Shown here piece after piece: positions 25,609-34,489 of a DNA stretch of 64,000 nucleotides. Both the position numbers and the translations under genes were made by a program. The notes under the pieces are model-generated. The model had not been told where the DNA came from and ran no database searches. It saw only the letters and a list, made by a program, of their open reading frames with translations. Origin of the DNA: Modicisalibacter coralii (GTDB taxonomy: Bacteria; Pseudomonadota; Gammaproteobacteria; Pseudomonadales; Halomonadaceae). The stretch lies in NCBI RefSeq assembly GCF_004117855.1, contig NZ_QWBW01000022.1, positions 1-64,000 on the forward strand, read 5' to 3'. Each line of letters begins with the position of its first letter. Within the stretch, counting starts at the first letter, position 1.

Positions 25609-27123
25609 ATGAAACGACCCAACATTCTGGTGCTGATGGCCGATCAGGTGAACGGCACCCTGTTCGAGGACGGTCCGGCGGACTTCCTGCACCTACCCCA
25701 CTTGAAGAAACTGGCCGAGCGTGCCGCCCGGTTCAACCGGGCCTACACGCCGAGCTATCTCTGCGCGCCCGGCCGGGCGGCCTTCATGTCGGGACAGCTG
25801 CCCAGCCGCAACGGCGTCTACGACAACGCCGCGGAGTTTCGCTCGGCGATCCCCACCTGGGCCCATCATCTGCGTCGGGCCGGCTACGAGACCTGTCTGT
25901 CGGGCAAGATGCACTTCGTCGGTCCCGACCAGTTGCACGGCTTCGAGACGCGGCTGACCACCGACGTCTATCCGGCCGACTTCGGCTGGACGCCGGATTA
26001 CCGCAAGCCGGGCGAGCGCATCGACTGGTGGTATCACAACCTGGGCTCGGTGACCGGCGCCGGGGTGGCCGAGATCTCCAACCAGATGGAGTACGACGAC
26101 GAGGTCGCCTTCAACGCCGAGCAGAAGTTGTTCGATCTGTCGCGGGGGCACGACAAGCGGCCCTGGGCGTTGTGTGTGAGCTTCACGCACCCCCATGACC
26201 CCTACGTGGCGCGTCGCCGGTTCTGGGACCTGTACGCGGACTGCGAGCATCTCGAGCCACGGCAGGGCGCCATGGCGTTCGACGAGCTCGACCCCCACAG
26301 TCAGCGCCTCTTCGAGGCCAACGACTACACCCGCTTCGACATTCAGCCCGAGGACGTGCGCCGGGCGCGTCGCGGCTATTTCGCCAACCTCTCCTACATC
26401 GACGACAAGATCGGCTCGATCCTCGACGTGCTGGAACGCACGCGCATGCGCGACGACACGATCATCGTGTTGACCTCCGACCACGGCGACATGCTCGGCG
26501 AGAAGGGCCTGTGGTTCAAGATGAGCCCGTACGAAGGCTCGTCGCGGGTGCCGTTGATGATCGCGGGCCCGGGGATCGAACCCCGCTCGATCGACGAGCC
26601 GGTGTCCAATATCGATGTCAACGCCACCCTGGCCGACCTGGTGGGCATCGATCTGTCCGAGATCGCCCCCTGGACCGACGGCCAGTCGCTGCTGCCGCAG
26701 ATGCGTGGCGAAAAGCGTGACGCGCCGGTCTACATGGAGTACGCGGCCGAGGGCTCCTACGCGCCCCTGGTGACCATCCGTGCCGGCAAGTGGAAGTTCA
26801 ACCACTGCGAGATCGATCCGCCGCAGTTGTTCGATCTCGAGGCCGACCCCCAGGAGACGACCAACCTGGCCGCGGATCCGGCCCATGCGCGGGAACTGGC
26901 CGCCTTCCAGGCCAAGATGCGCGAACGCTGGGACATGGCGCGATTCGACGCCGAGATCCGCGAATCCCAGGCCCAGCGTCTGATCGTCTACGAAGCGCTG
27001 CGCAACGGCCATTACTACCCCTGGGACCACCAGCCGTTGAAAGTGGCCTCCGAGCGCTACATGCGCAATCACATGGATCTCAACGAGGTCGAGGAAGCCC
27101 AGCGGTTTCCGCGCGGCGAGTGA
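25609..27123 (+). CDS. betC: Choline-sulfatase
   Basis: A type I sulfatase of 504 residues that hydrolyses choline-O-sulfate to choline and sulfate, feeding glycine betaine synthesis and sulfur supply. The sulfatase signature C52-A-P-G-R56 is present; Cys52 would be converted to formylglycine. Metal-site Asp12 lies in LMADQVN, and TSDHGDMLGEKGLWFK and the C-terminal GHYYPWDHQP tail typical of BetC are seen. There is no signal peptide, so it is cytoplasmic. No betaine, choline transporter or regulator genes lie next to it. The ribosome site is weak. The choline-sulfatase call rests on these features and overall similarity. Confidence 0.9.
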   Translation: MKRPNILVLMADQVNGTLFEDGPADFLHLPHLKKLAERAARFNRAYTPSYLCAPGRAAFMSGQLPSRNGVYDNAAEFRSAIPTWAHHLRRAGYETCLSGKMHFVGPDQLHGFETRLTTDVYPADFGWTPDYRKPGERIDWWYHNLGSVTGAGVAEISNQMEYDDEVAFNAEQKLFDLSRGHDKRPWALCVSFTHPHDPYVARRRFWDLYADCEHLEPRQGAMAFDELDPHSQRLFEANDYTRFDIQPEDVRRARRGYFANLSYIDDKIGSILDVLERTRMRDDTIIVLTSDHGDMLGEKGLWFKMSPYEGSSRVPLMIAGPGIEPRSIDEPVSNIDVNATLADLVGIDLSEIAPWTDGQSLLPQMRGEKRDAPVYMEYAAEGSYAPLVTIRAGKWKFNHCEIDPPQLFDLEADPQETTNLAADPAHARELAAFQAKMRERWDMARFDAEIRESQAQRLIVYEALRNGHYYPWDHQPLKVASERYMRNHMDLNEVEEAQRFPRGE

Positions 27124-27327
27124 TCGCCCGGGCAGGCCGGTCATGCGTCAGACGAGCCGGCTGGACGGCCCGTGCCGAGGCTGCGTGGGCCGTTGCTTTG
27201 CGTGAGCCGCGCGGTGTTGTCGCCGGCCTGGTGTCGCACCGCGATCCGGACTATGGCTGAATGGAGCGAAGGCCCGGTCGGTCAGGGCCTTGCCCGGCGA
27301 CTGTCAGCGGCGGTAACAGGAGGTTCC

Positions 27328-28014
27328 ATGATCGATCTGTACTACTGGACGACACCCAACGGCCACAAGATCACGCTGTTCCTCGAGGAGGCGGGGCTCG
27401 ACTATCGGCTGCATCCCGTGAACATCGGCCGCGGCGAGCAGTTTGCCGCCGAATTCCTGGAGATCGCCCCCAACAACCGGATCCCGGCGATCGTCGATCG
27501 CAATCCCGCCGACGGCGGTCAGCCGCTGGCACTGTTCGAGTCGGGGGCAATCCTCGAATACCTGGCCGACAAGAGCGGCCAGTTCCTGCCGGCGAGCGGC
27601 CGCGAGCGCTACGTGGTGCTGCAGTGGCTCTACTGGCAGATGGGCGGCCTGGGGCCGATGGCCGGCCAGAACCATCATTTCCGCAACTATGCCCCGGCGC
27701 GTATCGACTATGCGATCGAGCGCTACGCCAAGGAGACCGCGCGGCTCTACGGCGTGCTCGACCGGCGTCTCGAGGATCACGAGTTCGTCGGCGGCGACGC
27801 CTACAGCATCGCCGACATGGCGATCTGGCCGTGGATCAAGCCGCACGCCAGGCAAGGGCAGGATCTCGAGGACTTCCCCCATGTCCAGCGCTGGTTCACG
27901 GCGATCGGCGAGCGTAACGGCGTCCGGCGCGCCTATGCCCGGGCCGAGACGGTCAATCCCCGCGATGGCGTGGAGATGGACGACGAGGCGCGCCGGCATC
28001 TGTTCGGCCGATGA
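27328..28014 (+). CDS. Glutathione S-transferase, YfcG/YghU-like (Nu class)
   Basis: A 228-residue GST-fold enzyme. The N terminus MIDLYYWTTPNGHKITLFLEE matches the YfcG/Ure2p-like group, whose Thr/Asn (TPN) pair binds glutathione and which has disulfide-bond reductase activity. NNRIPAIVD and LFESGAILEYLADK complete the thioredoxin-like domain, and SIADMAIWPW marks the helical domain. A strong CAGGAGG ribosome site precedes the ATG. No functional link to the sulfatase upstream is evident. Confidence 0.92.
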   Translation: MIDLYYWTTPNGHKITLFLEEAGLDYRLHPVNIGRGEQFAAEFLEIAPNNRIPAIVDRNPADGGQPLALFESGAILEYLADKSGQFLPASGRERYVVLQWLYWQMGGLGPMAGQNHHFRNYAPARIDYAIERYAKETARLYGVLDRRLEDHEFVGGDAYSIADMAIWPWIKPHARQGQDLEDFPHVQRWFTAIGERNGVRRAYARAETVNPRDGVEMDDEARRHLFGR

Positions 28015-28027
28015 TCCGCTGCATGTG

Positions 28028-28060
28028 ACGCGACGCCCGGCCAATGGCCGGGCGTCGCGT
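28028..28060. terminator. Bidirectional hairpin between GST and GNAT genes
   Basis: A perfect 15-base-pair stem with an AAT loop lies between two convergent genes ending at 28014 and 28072. No T tract follows on either strand, so it may work with Rho or as a barrier hairpin. Confidence 0.65.
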
Positions 28061-28071
28061 GTCGAGGCTCG

Positions 28072-28491
28072 CTAATCGTCGGCGATCAGCCGCTTGCCCA
28101 GCGTCACGAACTCGCCGGTGTCGTAGCCCAGCCCTCGGTAGTAGTCGACCAGTTGCGGGTGCTCGTGGCGTACCATCAGCATCAGCTTGGGGCAGCCGCG
28201 GGCGAGCAGGGCGTTCTCCACGGCGGCGAGCATCCGCCTGCCGAGCCCGCGCCCCTGGTGTTCGGGCGCCACCGCCAGGTAGTGCAACCAGCCGCGATGG
28301 CCATCGTAGCCGGCCATGGCGCTGGCCATTACCCGGCCCTCGATCTCGCCGACCAGGAACAGGCTGGGGTCCTCGGCCAGCTTGCGGGCGATATCGCGCT
28401 GAGGGTGGTTCCAGGGGCGGGTCAGCGCGCAGCGCTCCCAGAGCGCGACGACCGCGGCTTCATCCTCGTGGCGGAAAGGGCGGATCTGCAT
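28072..28491 (-). CDS. GNAT-family acetyltransferase (YpeA-like)
   Basis: A 139-residue acetyltransferase. The acetyl-CoA pyrophosphate-binding loop is seen as VAPEHQGRGLGRRMLAAVE (~74-92), and the C-terminal YYRGLGYDTGEFVTLGKRL matches YpeA-type proteins. The substrate is unknown. It is convergent with the GST gene and has a small inverted-repeat element about 46 bases upstream of its start. Confidence 0.88.
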   Translation of the reverse strand: MQIRPFRHEDEAAVVALWERCALTRPWNHPQRDIARKLAEDPSLFLVGEIEGRVMASAMAGYDGHRGWLHYLAVAPEHQGRGLGRRMLAAVENALLARGCPKLMLMVRHEHPQLVDYYRGLGYDTGEFVTLGKRLIADD

Positions 28492-28537
28492 GATGTCCGG
28501 GGCTCCGGTGGTGGGTTCGAGCCCCTATCGTAACGAA

Positions 28538-28710
28538 GGAAACGCTGCATAAATGCCTGCGCGGACTCGGCGCCCCCAACGAATCGCTTCGTTGCGTGGT
28601 ACTGGGGCGCCAGCCCGGTCGAAAACTCGCCTAACTTCATGTTATGTCTCGTTTTCTGTGTTCCATGCGCCTCGCGCTTCATCCCGCTCGTCGATTTATT
28701 CAGCATTTCC
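28538..28710. mobile_element. MITE-like element, 173 bp, with 17-bp inverted repeats and CGAA duplication
   Basis: The ends GGAAACGCTGCATAAAT (28538-28554) and ATTTATTCAGCATTTCC (28694-28710) are inverted repeats matching at 15 of 17 positions. CGAA flanks both sides (28534-28537 and 28711-28714) as a possible 4-base target duplication. No coding capacity. The interior includes a GGCGCCCC/GGGGCGCC hairpin. It sits between the GNAT gene and the end of the siderophore receptor gene. Confidence 0.7.
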
Positions 28711-28765
28711 CGAATACGCCGGCCCCCGAAGAGGCCGACGGATCCGCGTCGCTGCGGGGGCGGGC

Positions 28766-30952
28766 TCAGAACCGATAGGAGAGGGTGCCCGTCACGCTGC
28801 GTTCGGCGCCGTAGTAGCAGCGACCCGCGTTGTTGCACTGGGCGATGTACGTCTCGTCGAACAGGTTCCTGACGTTGACCCGGGCGCTCCAGTCGTCGGT
28901 GAGGGCATACCCCAGGGCCGCGTCGACGAGGGTCTCGCCGCCGGTGTCGAGCGTGCCATAGTCCAGGGACTGCGGCGGGTAGGCGTAGGAGCTTCCCAGA
29001 TAACGGACGCCCAGGCCGGTCTGCAGACCGCGCAGGGCACCCTGCGTGAAGGCGTAGTTGGCCCACAGCGAGGCCTGGTGCCGGGGAACGCCGGTAACCT
29101 GCCTGTCCTCGTAACGCGATCCGGCGTCGTCGGTGATCCGGGCGTCGGTATAGGTATAGGCCGCCGTCAGGTTGAGGTTGTCGGTGATGTCGCTCTTGAG
29201 CTCGACTTCCACGCCCTTCGAACGTGTCTCGCCCACTTGCCGGTAATCGCCCGCCAGGTTGTCGTAGGTCACGTCGTCTTCCTTGGTCAGGTCGAAGTAG
29301 GCGACGGTCAGCGAGGTGTTCGAGCCGGCGGGTTCGTACTTCACGCCCAGCTCGATCTGATCGCCGGTGATCGGCTCGAAGGTGTCACCGCCGTTGGTGG
29401 AGAACTGCTGGACGGGCACGAAGGTCGTGGCATAGCTGATATAGGGCGACAGACCGACATCGAACTGATACATCAGGCCCGTCTGCCAGGTGAGTTCGTT
29501 GTCCGTGCGCGTGCTGCCGTCGTTCCCGGGCGTACGGTCGTCGTACTCGCTCCTGGCCCAGTCGTAGCGCGTGCCGACCAGGGCGATCAGCCCTCCCGTC
29601 CTGGCTTGCCATTGCGTGTAGGCGCCCGCCAGTTCCTGGGTGATCTCGTCGTCCGAGGACAGGGTCGAGGTCCGCGGCTCGCCGGTGTACCGCGGGTCGA
29701 AGACATCGATCAACTGGAATTCGCCACCCGCGATGTTGCCGATGTACTGGACCTGATCGAACGAGGTCCTGTCGTAACTGGCGCCGAACAGCAGGGTATT
29801 GTCGAGCGCACCGGCCGTGAAATGGCCGACGAGCTGGTTGTCGATCGAATCGACCCGGGTGTCGTTGTCCCGGTCGCGACCATAGGCGCCCACGAAGGGC
29901 CCGTAGCCCCGGTCGACGAAGGACCACCAGGTTTCCCGGCGCTCGACCCGGGAGCGCACATGGCGGGCGTTCTGACGGAACGTCCAGGCGTCGTCGAACC
30001 GGTGCTCGTATTCGTAGCCCAGCGTCCAGAATTCGCGATCGAAGGTATCCCAGTCGGGATGCCCCAGGTTGGTGTCGGTATCCAGTCGGCCACCGGCACG
30101 TGACAGCAGGGTGCCGGCCGCCGGCAGCCCCAACTGGATCTCGGTGTCGTCCTTCTGATACTGGGCGAGCAGGGTCAGGGTGTCGCGGTCACTGAGGTCG
30201 ATGGCCAGGGAGGGCGCAATGTAGAGACGATCGTCCGGCACGCTGTCGGTCTGGGTATCGGCGCGACGCCCCAGGAAGACCAGCCGACCTCGGACGCGGT
30301 CGTCCCCGGTCAAGGCCCCCGATACGTCGGCGGAGACCTGGCGGCGGTCGTGGGTGCCGTAGCTCAGGTTCACTTCGCCGCGCCGCGCCGCCGTGGGTCG
30401 CTTGCTGACCAGATTGACCAGGCCGCCGGGGACGTTCTCGCCATACAGCACCGATGTCGGGCCCTTGAACACTTCCACCCGCTCGAGCCCGTAGGGTTCC
30501 GCCGAGGTGGCATAGGCATTGGACTGCATGCGCAGGCCGTCCCGATAGGTGCCATAGCCGTAATCGCGCTGGTTCATGCCGCGGATGTAGAAGATGTCGC
30601 CGGCCAGCGCGTCGCCCGCCGGGTAGTTGGCCGCGGAAACGCCCGGTACGTATTCGAGGATATCGCCGAGCGTCTGAGCGCCCTGGTCCTCGATCTGCTG
30701 GCGGGTCACCACGGACACCGATCGCGGCGTCTCGGCCAGTGGCGTGTCCGTCTTGGTGGCCGTCAGGCTGCGTTCGGCCTTGTAGCCCTTGTCGGGGCCG
30801 CGTGGCTTCTGCTTGTCGGCGGTGACGGTGATGGCGTCCAGCGACATGGCCTCGCTGCTGTCCTGCGCGGCGACCGGAAAGGAGGCCATTGCCACCATCG
30901 TGGCCAGCAGGCTGGTGTGGAAAGGCGAAAGACGTCTGTGCGTTGGCTTCAT
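28766..30952 (-). CDS. TonB-dependent siderophore receptor (FhuA/FoxA-like)
   Basis: A 728-residue outer-membrane receptor for ferric siderophores, probably hydroxamate type by its similarity to FhuA/FoxA-like proteins. Signal peptide ~1-29 ending PVAAQ; a TonB-box-like segment LDAITVTA; plug domain (~55-165: TPRSVSVVTRQQIEDQGAQTLGDIL, and YGENVPGGLVNLVSKRP); then a 22-strand barrel ending in TLSYRF with terminal Phe. Near the C terminus NLFDETYIAQCNNAGRCYYG contains the conserved cysteine pair. The ATG at 30952 starts a good signal peptide; longer readings extend into the promoter. A Fur-box-like sequence lies about 75 bases upstream. No siderophore ABC transporter genes are adjacent. Confidence 0.93.
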   Translation of the reverse strand: MKPTHRRLSPFHTSLLATMVAMASFPVAAQDSSEAMSLDAITVTADKQKPRGPDKGYKAERSLTATKTDTPLAETPRSVSVVTRQQIEDQGAQTLGDILEYVPGVSAANYPAGDALAGDIFYIRGMNQRDYGYGTYRDGLRMQSNAYATSAEPYGLERVEVFKGPTSVLYGENVPGGLVNLVSKRPTAARRGEVNLSYGTHDRRQVSADVSGALTGDDRVRGRLVFLGRRADTQTDSVPDDRLYIAPSLAIDLSDRDTLTLLAQYQKDDTEIQLGLPAAGTLLSRAGGRLDTDTNLGHPDWDTFDREFWTLGYEYEHRFDDAWTFRQNARHVRSRVERRETWWSFVDRGYGPFVGAYGRDRDNDTRVDSIDNQLVGHFTAGALDNTLLFGASYDRTSFDQVQYIGNIAGGEFQLIDVFDPRYTGEPRTSTLSSDDEITQELAGAYTQWQARTGGLIALVGTRYDWARSEYDDRTPGNDGSTRTDNELTWQTGLMYQFDVGLSPYISYATTFVPVQQFSTNGGDTFEPITGDQIELGVKYEPAGSNTSLTVAYFDLTKEDDVTYDNLAGDYRQVGETRSKGVEVELKSDITDNLNLTAAYTYTDARITDDAGSRYEDRQVTGVPRHQASLWANYAFTQGALRGLQTGLGVRYLGSSYAYPPQSLDYGTLDTGGETLVDAALGYALTDDWSARVNVRNLFDETYIAQCNNAGRCYYGAERSVTGTLSYRF

Positions 30953-31023
30953 GGCCGGCTTCCGTTGTTTTTCGTGGATCGGGCGTTCCCCGATGGCGGA
31001 CATTATCGGAAGCCAATACTAAT

Positions 31024-31043
31024 GTAAATAATAGTTATTATCA
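31024..31043. promoter_or_regulatory. Candidate Fur box upstream of the siderophore receptor
   Basis: An AT-rich block with the inverted repeat ATAATA-GT-TATTAT (31028-31041), read on the minus strand as GATAATAACTATTATTTAC, resembles the GATAATGATAATCATTATC Fur consensus. It lies 72-91 bases upstream of the receptor start. Confidence 0.65.
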
Positions 31044-31100
31044 GTAATGGGCTGGGGCAGCGATTACCGCCGGGCCGCCCGGCGAGCGGCCCGGGCGCGC

Positions 31101-33146
31101 CTAGCGGGAAGGTGCCTTCGCCGAGCGCGCGGCGATGCGTTCGGCCTGTTCCCGCAGCGTCAGGCCCAGGCGCTCGAGCATGCCCTGCAGCAGTTCGATC
31201 CGGGCCTCGGGCAGCGCACGGTGTTCCCGGACCGTCTCGAGCAGGGTGTGGCCGGCGTCGTCCAGTGTCGGCGAGGTGCAACCATCGGCACAGCGTTGGT
31301 AGGCCGCGGCCAGGGCCTGCTGATAGTCGCGTCGGGCGCGGCGCACCGGCGCGGCGCGGGTGTCGTCGAGCCACTGGCGCAGGCGCAGGCTGCTGGCACC
31401 CAGGTCCAGCCCGGAGAGGCCCAGCGCGAACAGGTGGCGCTGGTCCTCGGGCAGCATGTCGTCGTGGCGGGCCAGGGCCAGCAGTCGGTCGGCGATATGC
31501 CCGCTGAAGCGCGTCTCGGCCTCGCCCAGCGAGCCCTGGTCGAGGCGCCGCAGATCCCGGGCGATGGCACCCACCAGCCGCCGTCGGCGCAGCGTGGCGC
31601 CGAGGCCGGGCAGCAGCCGGAAGCTCATCACCACGGCGCTCAGGCCGATGATCACCGCGATCGCGCGATTGGCGAAGCTGTCGAAGGAGAAGTCCATGCC
31701 GTTGCCGGGCATGGTCAGCAGGATGTTGAAGATGGTGAAGGCCAGGCAGTAGCCCATGGTCCGCGGGTTGCCGGCGCCCAGCAGGCCGAGGAACAGTGGC
31801 GTGCCGAAGAGCATGGCGAGCATCGGGTAGCCGTTGGCCTGCGACAGCAGCACATGGCCGAACAGGAAGGCGCTGGGGATCGCCGCCAGCATGCCCTTGT
31901 AGAACATCAGGGTGATCGCCACCGGGTTGTCGCGGCTGGCGAAGAACGCGGAGAACAGGGTGCCGAGCAACATCGCCACCTGGCCGTTCGACCAGTGGGT
32001 GAGAATCCAGAAGGTGGCCAGGCAGCCGAACACGATGCCGGCGCGCAGCGCGTTGACCCCGGCCGCGAGATGGTCGCGATGCCAGGAAAGCCGCCCGCCG
32101 CGCACATGCTTGCTGCCGGGGGTGACGATCGCCTCGCGGGCATCGAGCATGACGATGGCGTGACCGAGGATGTCGCGCAGCCCCAGCACGAGGCGCCGCT
32201 GCAGGGGCGCGCGGCGGGTCTCGTCGAGCTCCAGGGCGCGGTGGCGCAGTGCCTGCAGGCGGCGTCTCGCGGCCGGAACGCCTTCGACATCCTCGGCCTC
32301 GCGGAAACCCCGGGCGCACTCGCCGGCCAGTTCGCGGATGTCGGTGTCGAGCGTCTCGCGGGTGTCGCGCAGCAGGTGATGCATGGCGTGCAGGGTGGCG
32401 AAGAAGCGCAGCGTGCGCCGGGTCAGCACGTGAGTGGCGCGGACGCGGCCGTTGCCCTCCGGGCCCTCGTAGCGGGCTGCCTGGCTGTCGGTCTCGAGCT
32501 GGGTCAGCGGTGCCAGGCTGCCGGTCAGCGAGGCCTGCAGTTCGGCGTCGTCGCGACTCGCCTCGAGGCGCTGAGCGGCCTGCAGAAAGGCCTGGTTGAT
32601 CACCGTGTTGGCCTGATCGGCCAGATGCTCGCGTACTCGGGTGGGCCACAGCAGCGAGCTGACCAGCGTCGCGCAGATCGCCCCCAGCCCCAGTTCCGAA
32701 AGACGCGCCACCGCCACGTCGAAGACGCTGGCCGGGTTGCTGCCGGCGATCACCACGATCAGCATCGCCGTCACCGCGGCCATGATGCAGCCGTAGGAGA
32801 AGTTGTTGCGCAGCAGCGAACTACCGTAGGTACACAGCATGATCCAGGCGGTGAGGGTGATCAGTGCCGGTACCCGTGCCTGGACGAACAGCGACATGAT
32901 CACGGTCCCGGCCACGGCGCCGATGAAGGTGCCGCCGATCTGGCACAGCCCCTTCTCGATCACCATGCCGCTCATCGGTCGGATCTGCAGGAAGGCCGCC
33001 GAGATCAGCGCCCAGTAGGGGCGGTCGAGATCGAACCAGAGCGCCAGATAGAGCGCCAGGAACATCGCCAGGGTCGCCTTGATGGCGAACTTGACCGCGC
33101 TCGCCGACGGGGTGAGATAGGCCTCGAGAAGAGCGGGCATGGCCAC
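31101..33146 (-). CDS. FUSC-family aromatic acid exporter (AaeB-like)
   Basis: A 681-residue inner-membrane protein of the FUSC/AaeB family, the transporter of an AaeAB-type efflux pump for hydroxylated aromatic acids. It has two membrane halves (helices near ~20-160 and ~365-520), with the FUSC motif YWALISAAFLQIRPMSGMVIEKG, separated by a long cytoplasmic helical region, and a second one at the C terminus. It starts at GTG (33146); an ATG two codons later is an alternative. It follows the membrane-fusion gene by three bases. No tolC-type outer membrane gene is adjacent. A hairpin at 31070-31094 may end the operon. Confidence 0.9.
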   Translation of the reverse strand: MAMPALLEAYLTPSASAVKFAIKATLAMFLALYLALWFDLDRPYWALISAAFLQIRPMSGMVIEKGLCQIGGTFIGAVAGTVIMSLFVQARVPALITLTAWIMLCTYGSSLLRNNFSYGCIMAAVTAMLIVVIAGSNPASVFDVAVARLSELGLGAICATLVSSLLWPTRVREHLADQANTVINQAFLQAAQRLEASRDDAELQASLTGSLAPLTQLETDSQAARYEGPEGNGRVRATHVLTRRTLRFFATLHAMHHLLRDTRETLDTDIRELAGECARGFREAEDVEGVPAARRRLQALRHRALELDETRRAPLQRRLVLGLRDILGHAIVMLDAREAIVTPGSKHVRGGRLSWHRDHLAAGVNALRAGIVFGCLATFWILTHWSNGQVAMLLGTLFSAFFASRDNPVAITLMFYKGMLAAIPSAFLFGHVLLSQANGYPMLAMLFGTPLFLGLLGAGNPRTMGYCLAFTIFNILLTMPGNGMDFSFDSFANRAIAVIIGLSAVVMSFRLLPGLGATLRRRRLVGAIARDLRRLDQGSLGEAETRFSGHIADRLLALARHDDMLPEDQRHLFALGLSGLDLGASSLRLRQWLDDTRAAPVRRARRDYQQALAAAYQRCADGCTSPTLDDAGHTLLETVREHRALPEARIELLQGMLERLGLTLREQAERIAARSAKAPSR

Positions 33147-33149
33147 GGC

Positions 33150-34016
33150 TCAGCGCTTGGCGTCGTCGAGGATGCGGACCGTGGCGGTCATCCCGGCGCT
33201 GAGCAGCGTCTCGTCGGGAATGGCGTCGAGCTCGATGCGTACCGGAATGCGCTGGGCCAGGCGCACCCAGTTGAAGGTCGGCTGGACCTGCGGCAGCAGT
33301 TCGCTGTTGGCCGTGGTGTTGGCGTTGGCGATGCCGCGGCCGATGCCGGCGACGTGGCCCTGCAACCGGGTGTCGCCGCTCATCAGGGTGATCTCCGCGG
33401 GGTCGCCGAGGTCGATGAAGGGCATCTTGGTCTCTTCGAAATAGCCGGTGACGTAGAAGGAGTGCGACTCGACCAGCGCCATCACCGGGTTGCCGGCGGT
33501 GACGTAGTTGCCGGCGTTGAGGTGCAGGTTGAGGATGTGGCCGTCGACCGGGGCGGTGACGGTGGTACGCTCGAGATCCAGTTCGGCGCTCGCCAGATCG
33601 GCCTTGGCCTGGTTCAGTTCGGCCTCGGCGACCCGCGTATTGATGCGCGCGATCTCCTGGTTCTCGTCGCTGATCGCCTGGTTGCTCAGGCGCTGGCGGC
33701 GCGTCTGCTCGTGGCGCTTGAGCTCCAGGGTCGCCTGGCGTTGGTCGACCACCGCCCGGGCCTTGTCGACGGCCGTCCGATAGCGGGCGTCGTTGATCGT
33801 GAACAGCGTCTCCCCCTTGCGCACCGCGGCGTTGTCCTGCACCGGCAGGCTGGCGACCCAGCCCGAGACATCGGGGGCGATGGTGATCACGTTGGCGCGA
33901 ACCCGGCCGTCGCGGGTCCAGGGCGTGTACAGGTAGTAATACCACAGCCACAGGCCGGCGGCGATGGCGGCGGCGACGATCAGCAGGGTGATGAGAATGC
34001 GAAGCGACTTGCGCAT
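33150..34016 (-). CDS. Membrane-fusion (HlyD-family) subunit, AaeA-like
   Basis: A 288-residue periplasmic adaptor for the FUSC exporter. N-terminal membrane anchor (~7-29), lipoyl half-motifs VITIAPDVSGWVASLPVQDNAAVRKG and VTAPVDGHILNLHLNAGNYV around a helical hairpin (~85-150), then the beta-barrel domain with the YFEETKMPFIDLGDPAEI segment typical of AaeA/EmrA. Its ATG overlaps the stop of the preceding DUF1656 gene by one base, indicating coupling. Energy comes from the proton gradient through the partner (family knowledge). Confidence 0.92.
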   Translation of the reverse strand: MRKSLRILITLLIVAAAIAAGLWLWYYYLYTPWTRDGRVRANVITIAPDVSGWVASLPVQDNAAVRKGETLFTINDARYRTAVDKARAVVDQRQATLELKRHEQTRRQRLSNQAISDENQEIARINTRVAEAELNQAKADLASAELDLERTTVTAPVDGHILNLHLNAGNYVTAGNPVMALVESHSFYVTGYFEETKMPFIDLGDPAEITLMSGDTRLQGHVAGIGRGIANANTTANSELLPQVQPTFNWVRLAQRIPVRIELDAIPDETLLSAGMTATVRILDDAKR

Positions 34017-34237
34017 CAGGCGGCCGTCCCGTTGGCGAAGGAGAACATGAAAGCGATGGCGGCGGTCAGGATGACGAACAGCGCGGCGTCGAACCAGGCC
34101 TCGTACCAGAGTACCTGCTGGCTCATGAAGCGATGCAGCAGGGTGCGCACGGCGACGGCGCAGAGAAAGCCCAGCAGGGCATAGAGCAGCAGCGGGCTCA
34201 GATAGATACCCCCCACGGCGATTTCACGAAGTCCCAT
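34016..34237 (-). CDS. DUF1656 small membrane protein (AaeX-like)
   Basis: A 73-residue membrane protein with two hydrophobic helices (~12-32 and ~48-67) and the DUF1656 N terminus REIAVGGIYLSPLL. Such proteins head aaeXAB-type efflux operons; their role in the pump is unknown. It is the first gene of the three-gene operon. The divergent regulator aaeR seen in E. coli is absent; a periplasmic amino-acid-binding protein gene is divergent instead. Confidence 0.88.
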   Translation of the reverse strand: MGLREIAVGGIYLSPLLLYALLGFLCAVAVRTLLHRFMSQQVLWYEAWFDAALFVILTAAIAFMFSFANGTAA

Positions 34238-34489
34238 GGTGTGTCCTCTCGTTTCCCTACGTGGCAGGGCTGCTCGCGCGAGGCGTCATGGTAGCAGGAC
34301 GGCCGGCGCGACTCACCGTCCCGATGACACGGGCCGGGCCCGCTCGGGTATAGCGTTGACCAGTGGACCAACGGACGCTTTGTCTATCCCCGGTCGCCCG
34401 CTTATGCTGGATGTCAGGGCTGGTGTCACGAAGGGTCACGCCCGCCGATCGACGATCAACAATCAAGGTCAGCAATGGAGATCTCTGCA

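Noticed and set aside
34359-34374. TTGACCAGTGGACCAA before the amino-acid-type binding protein as another GlcC site
   Set aside because: The half-sites are direct rather than inverted repeats, so it does not fit TGGT-N3-ACCA.
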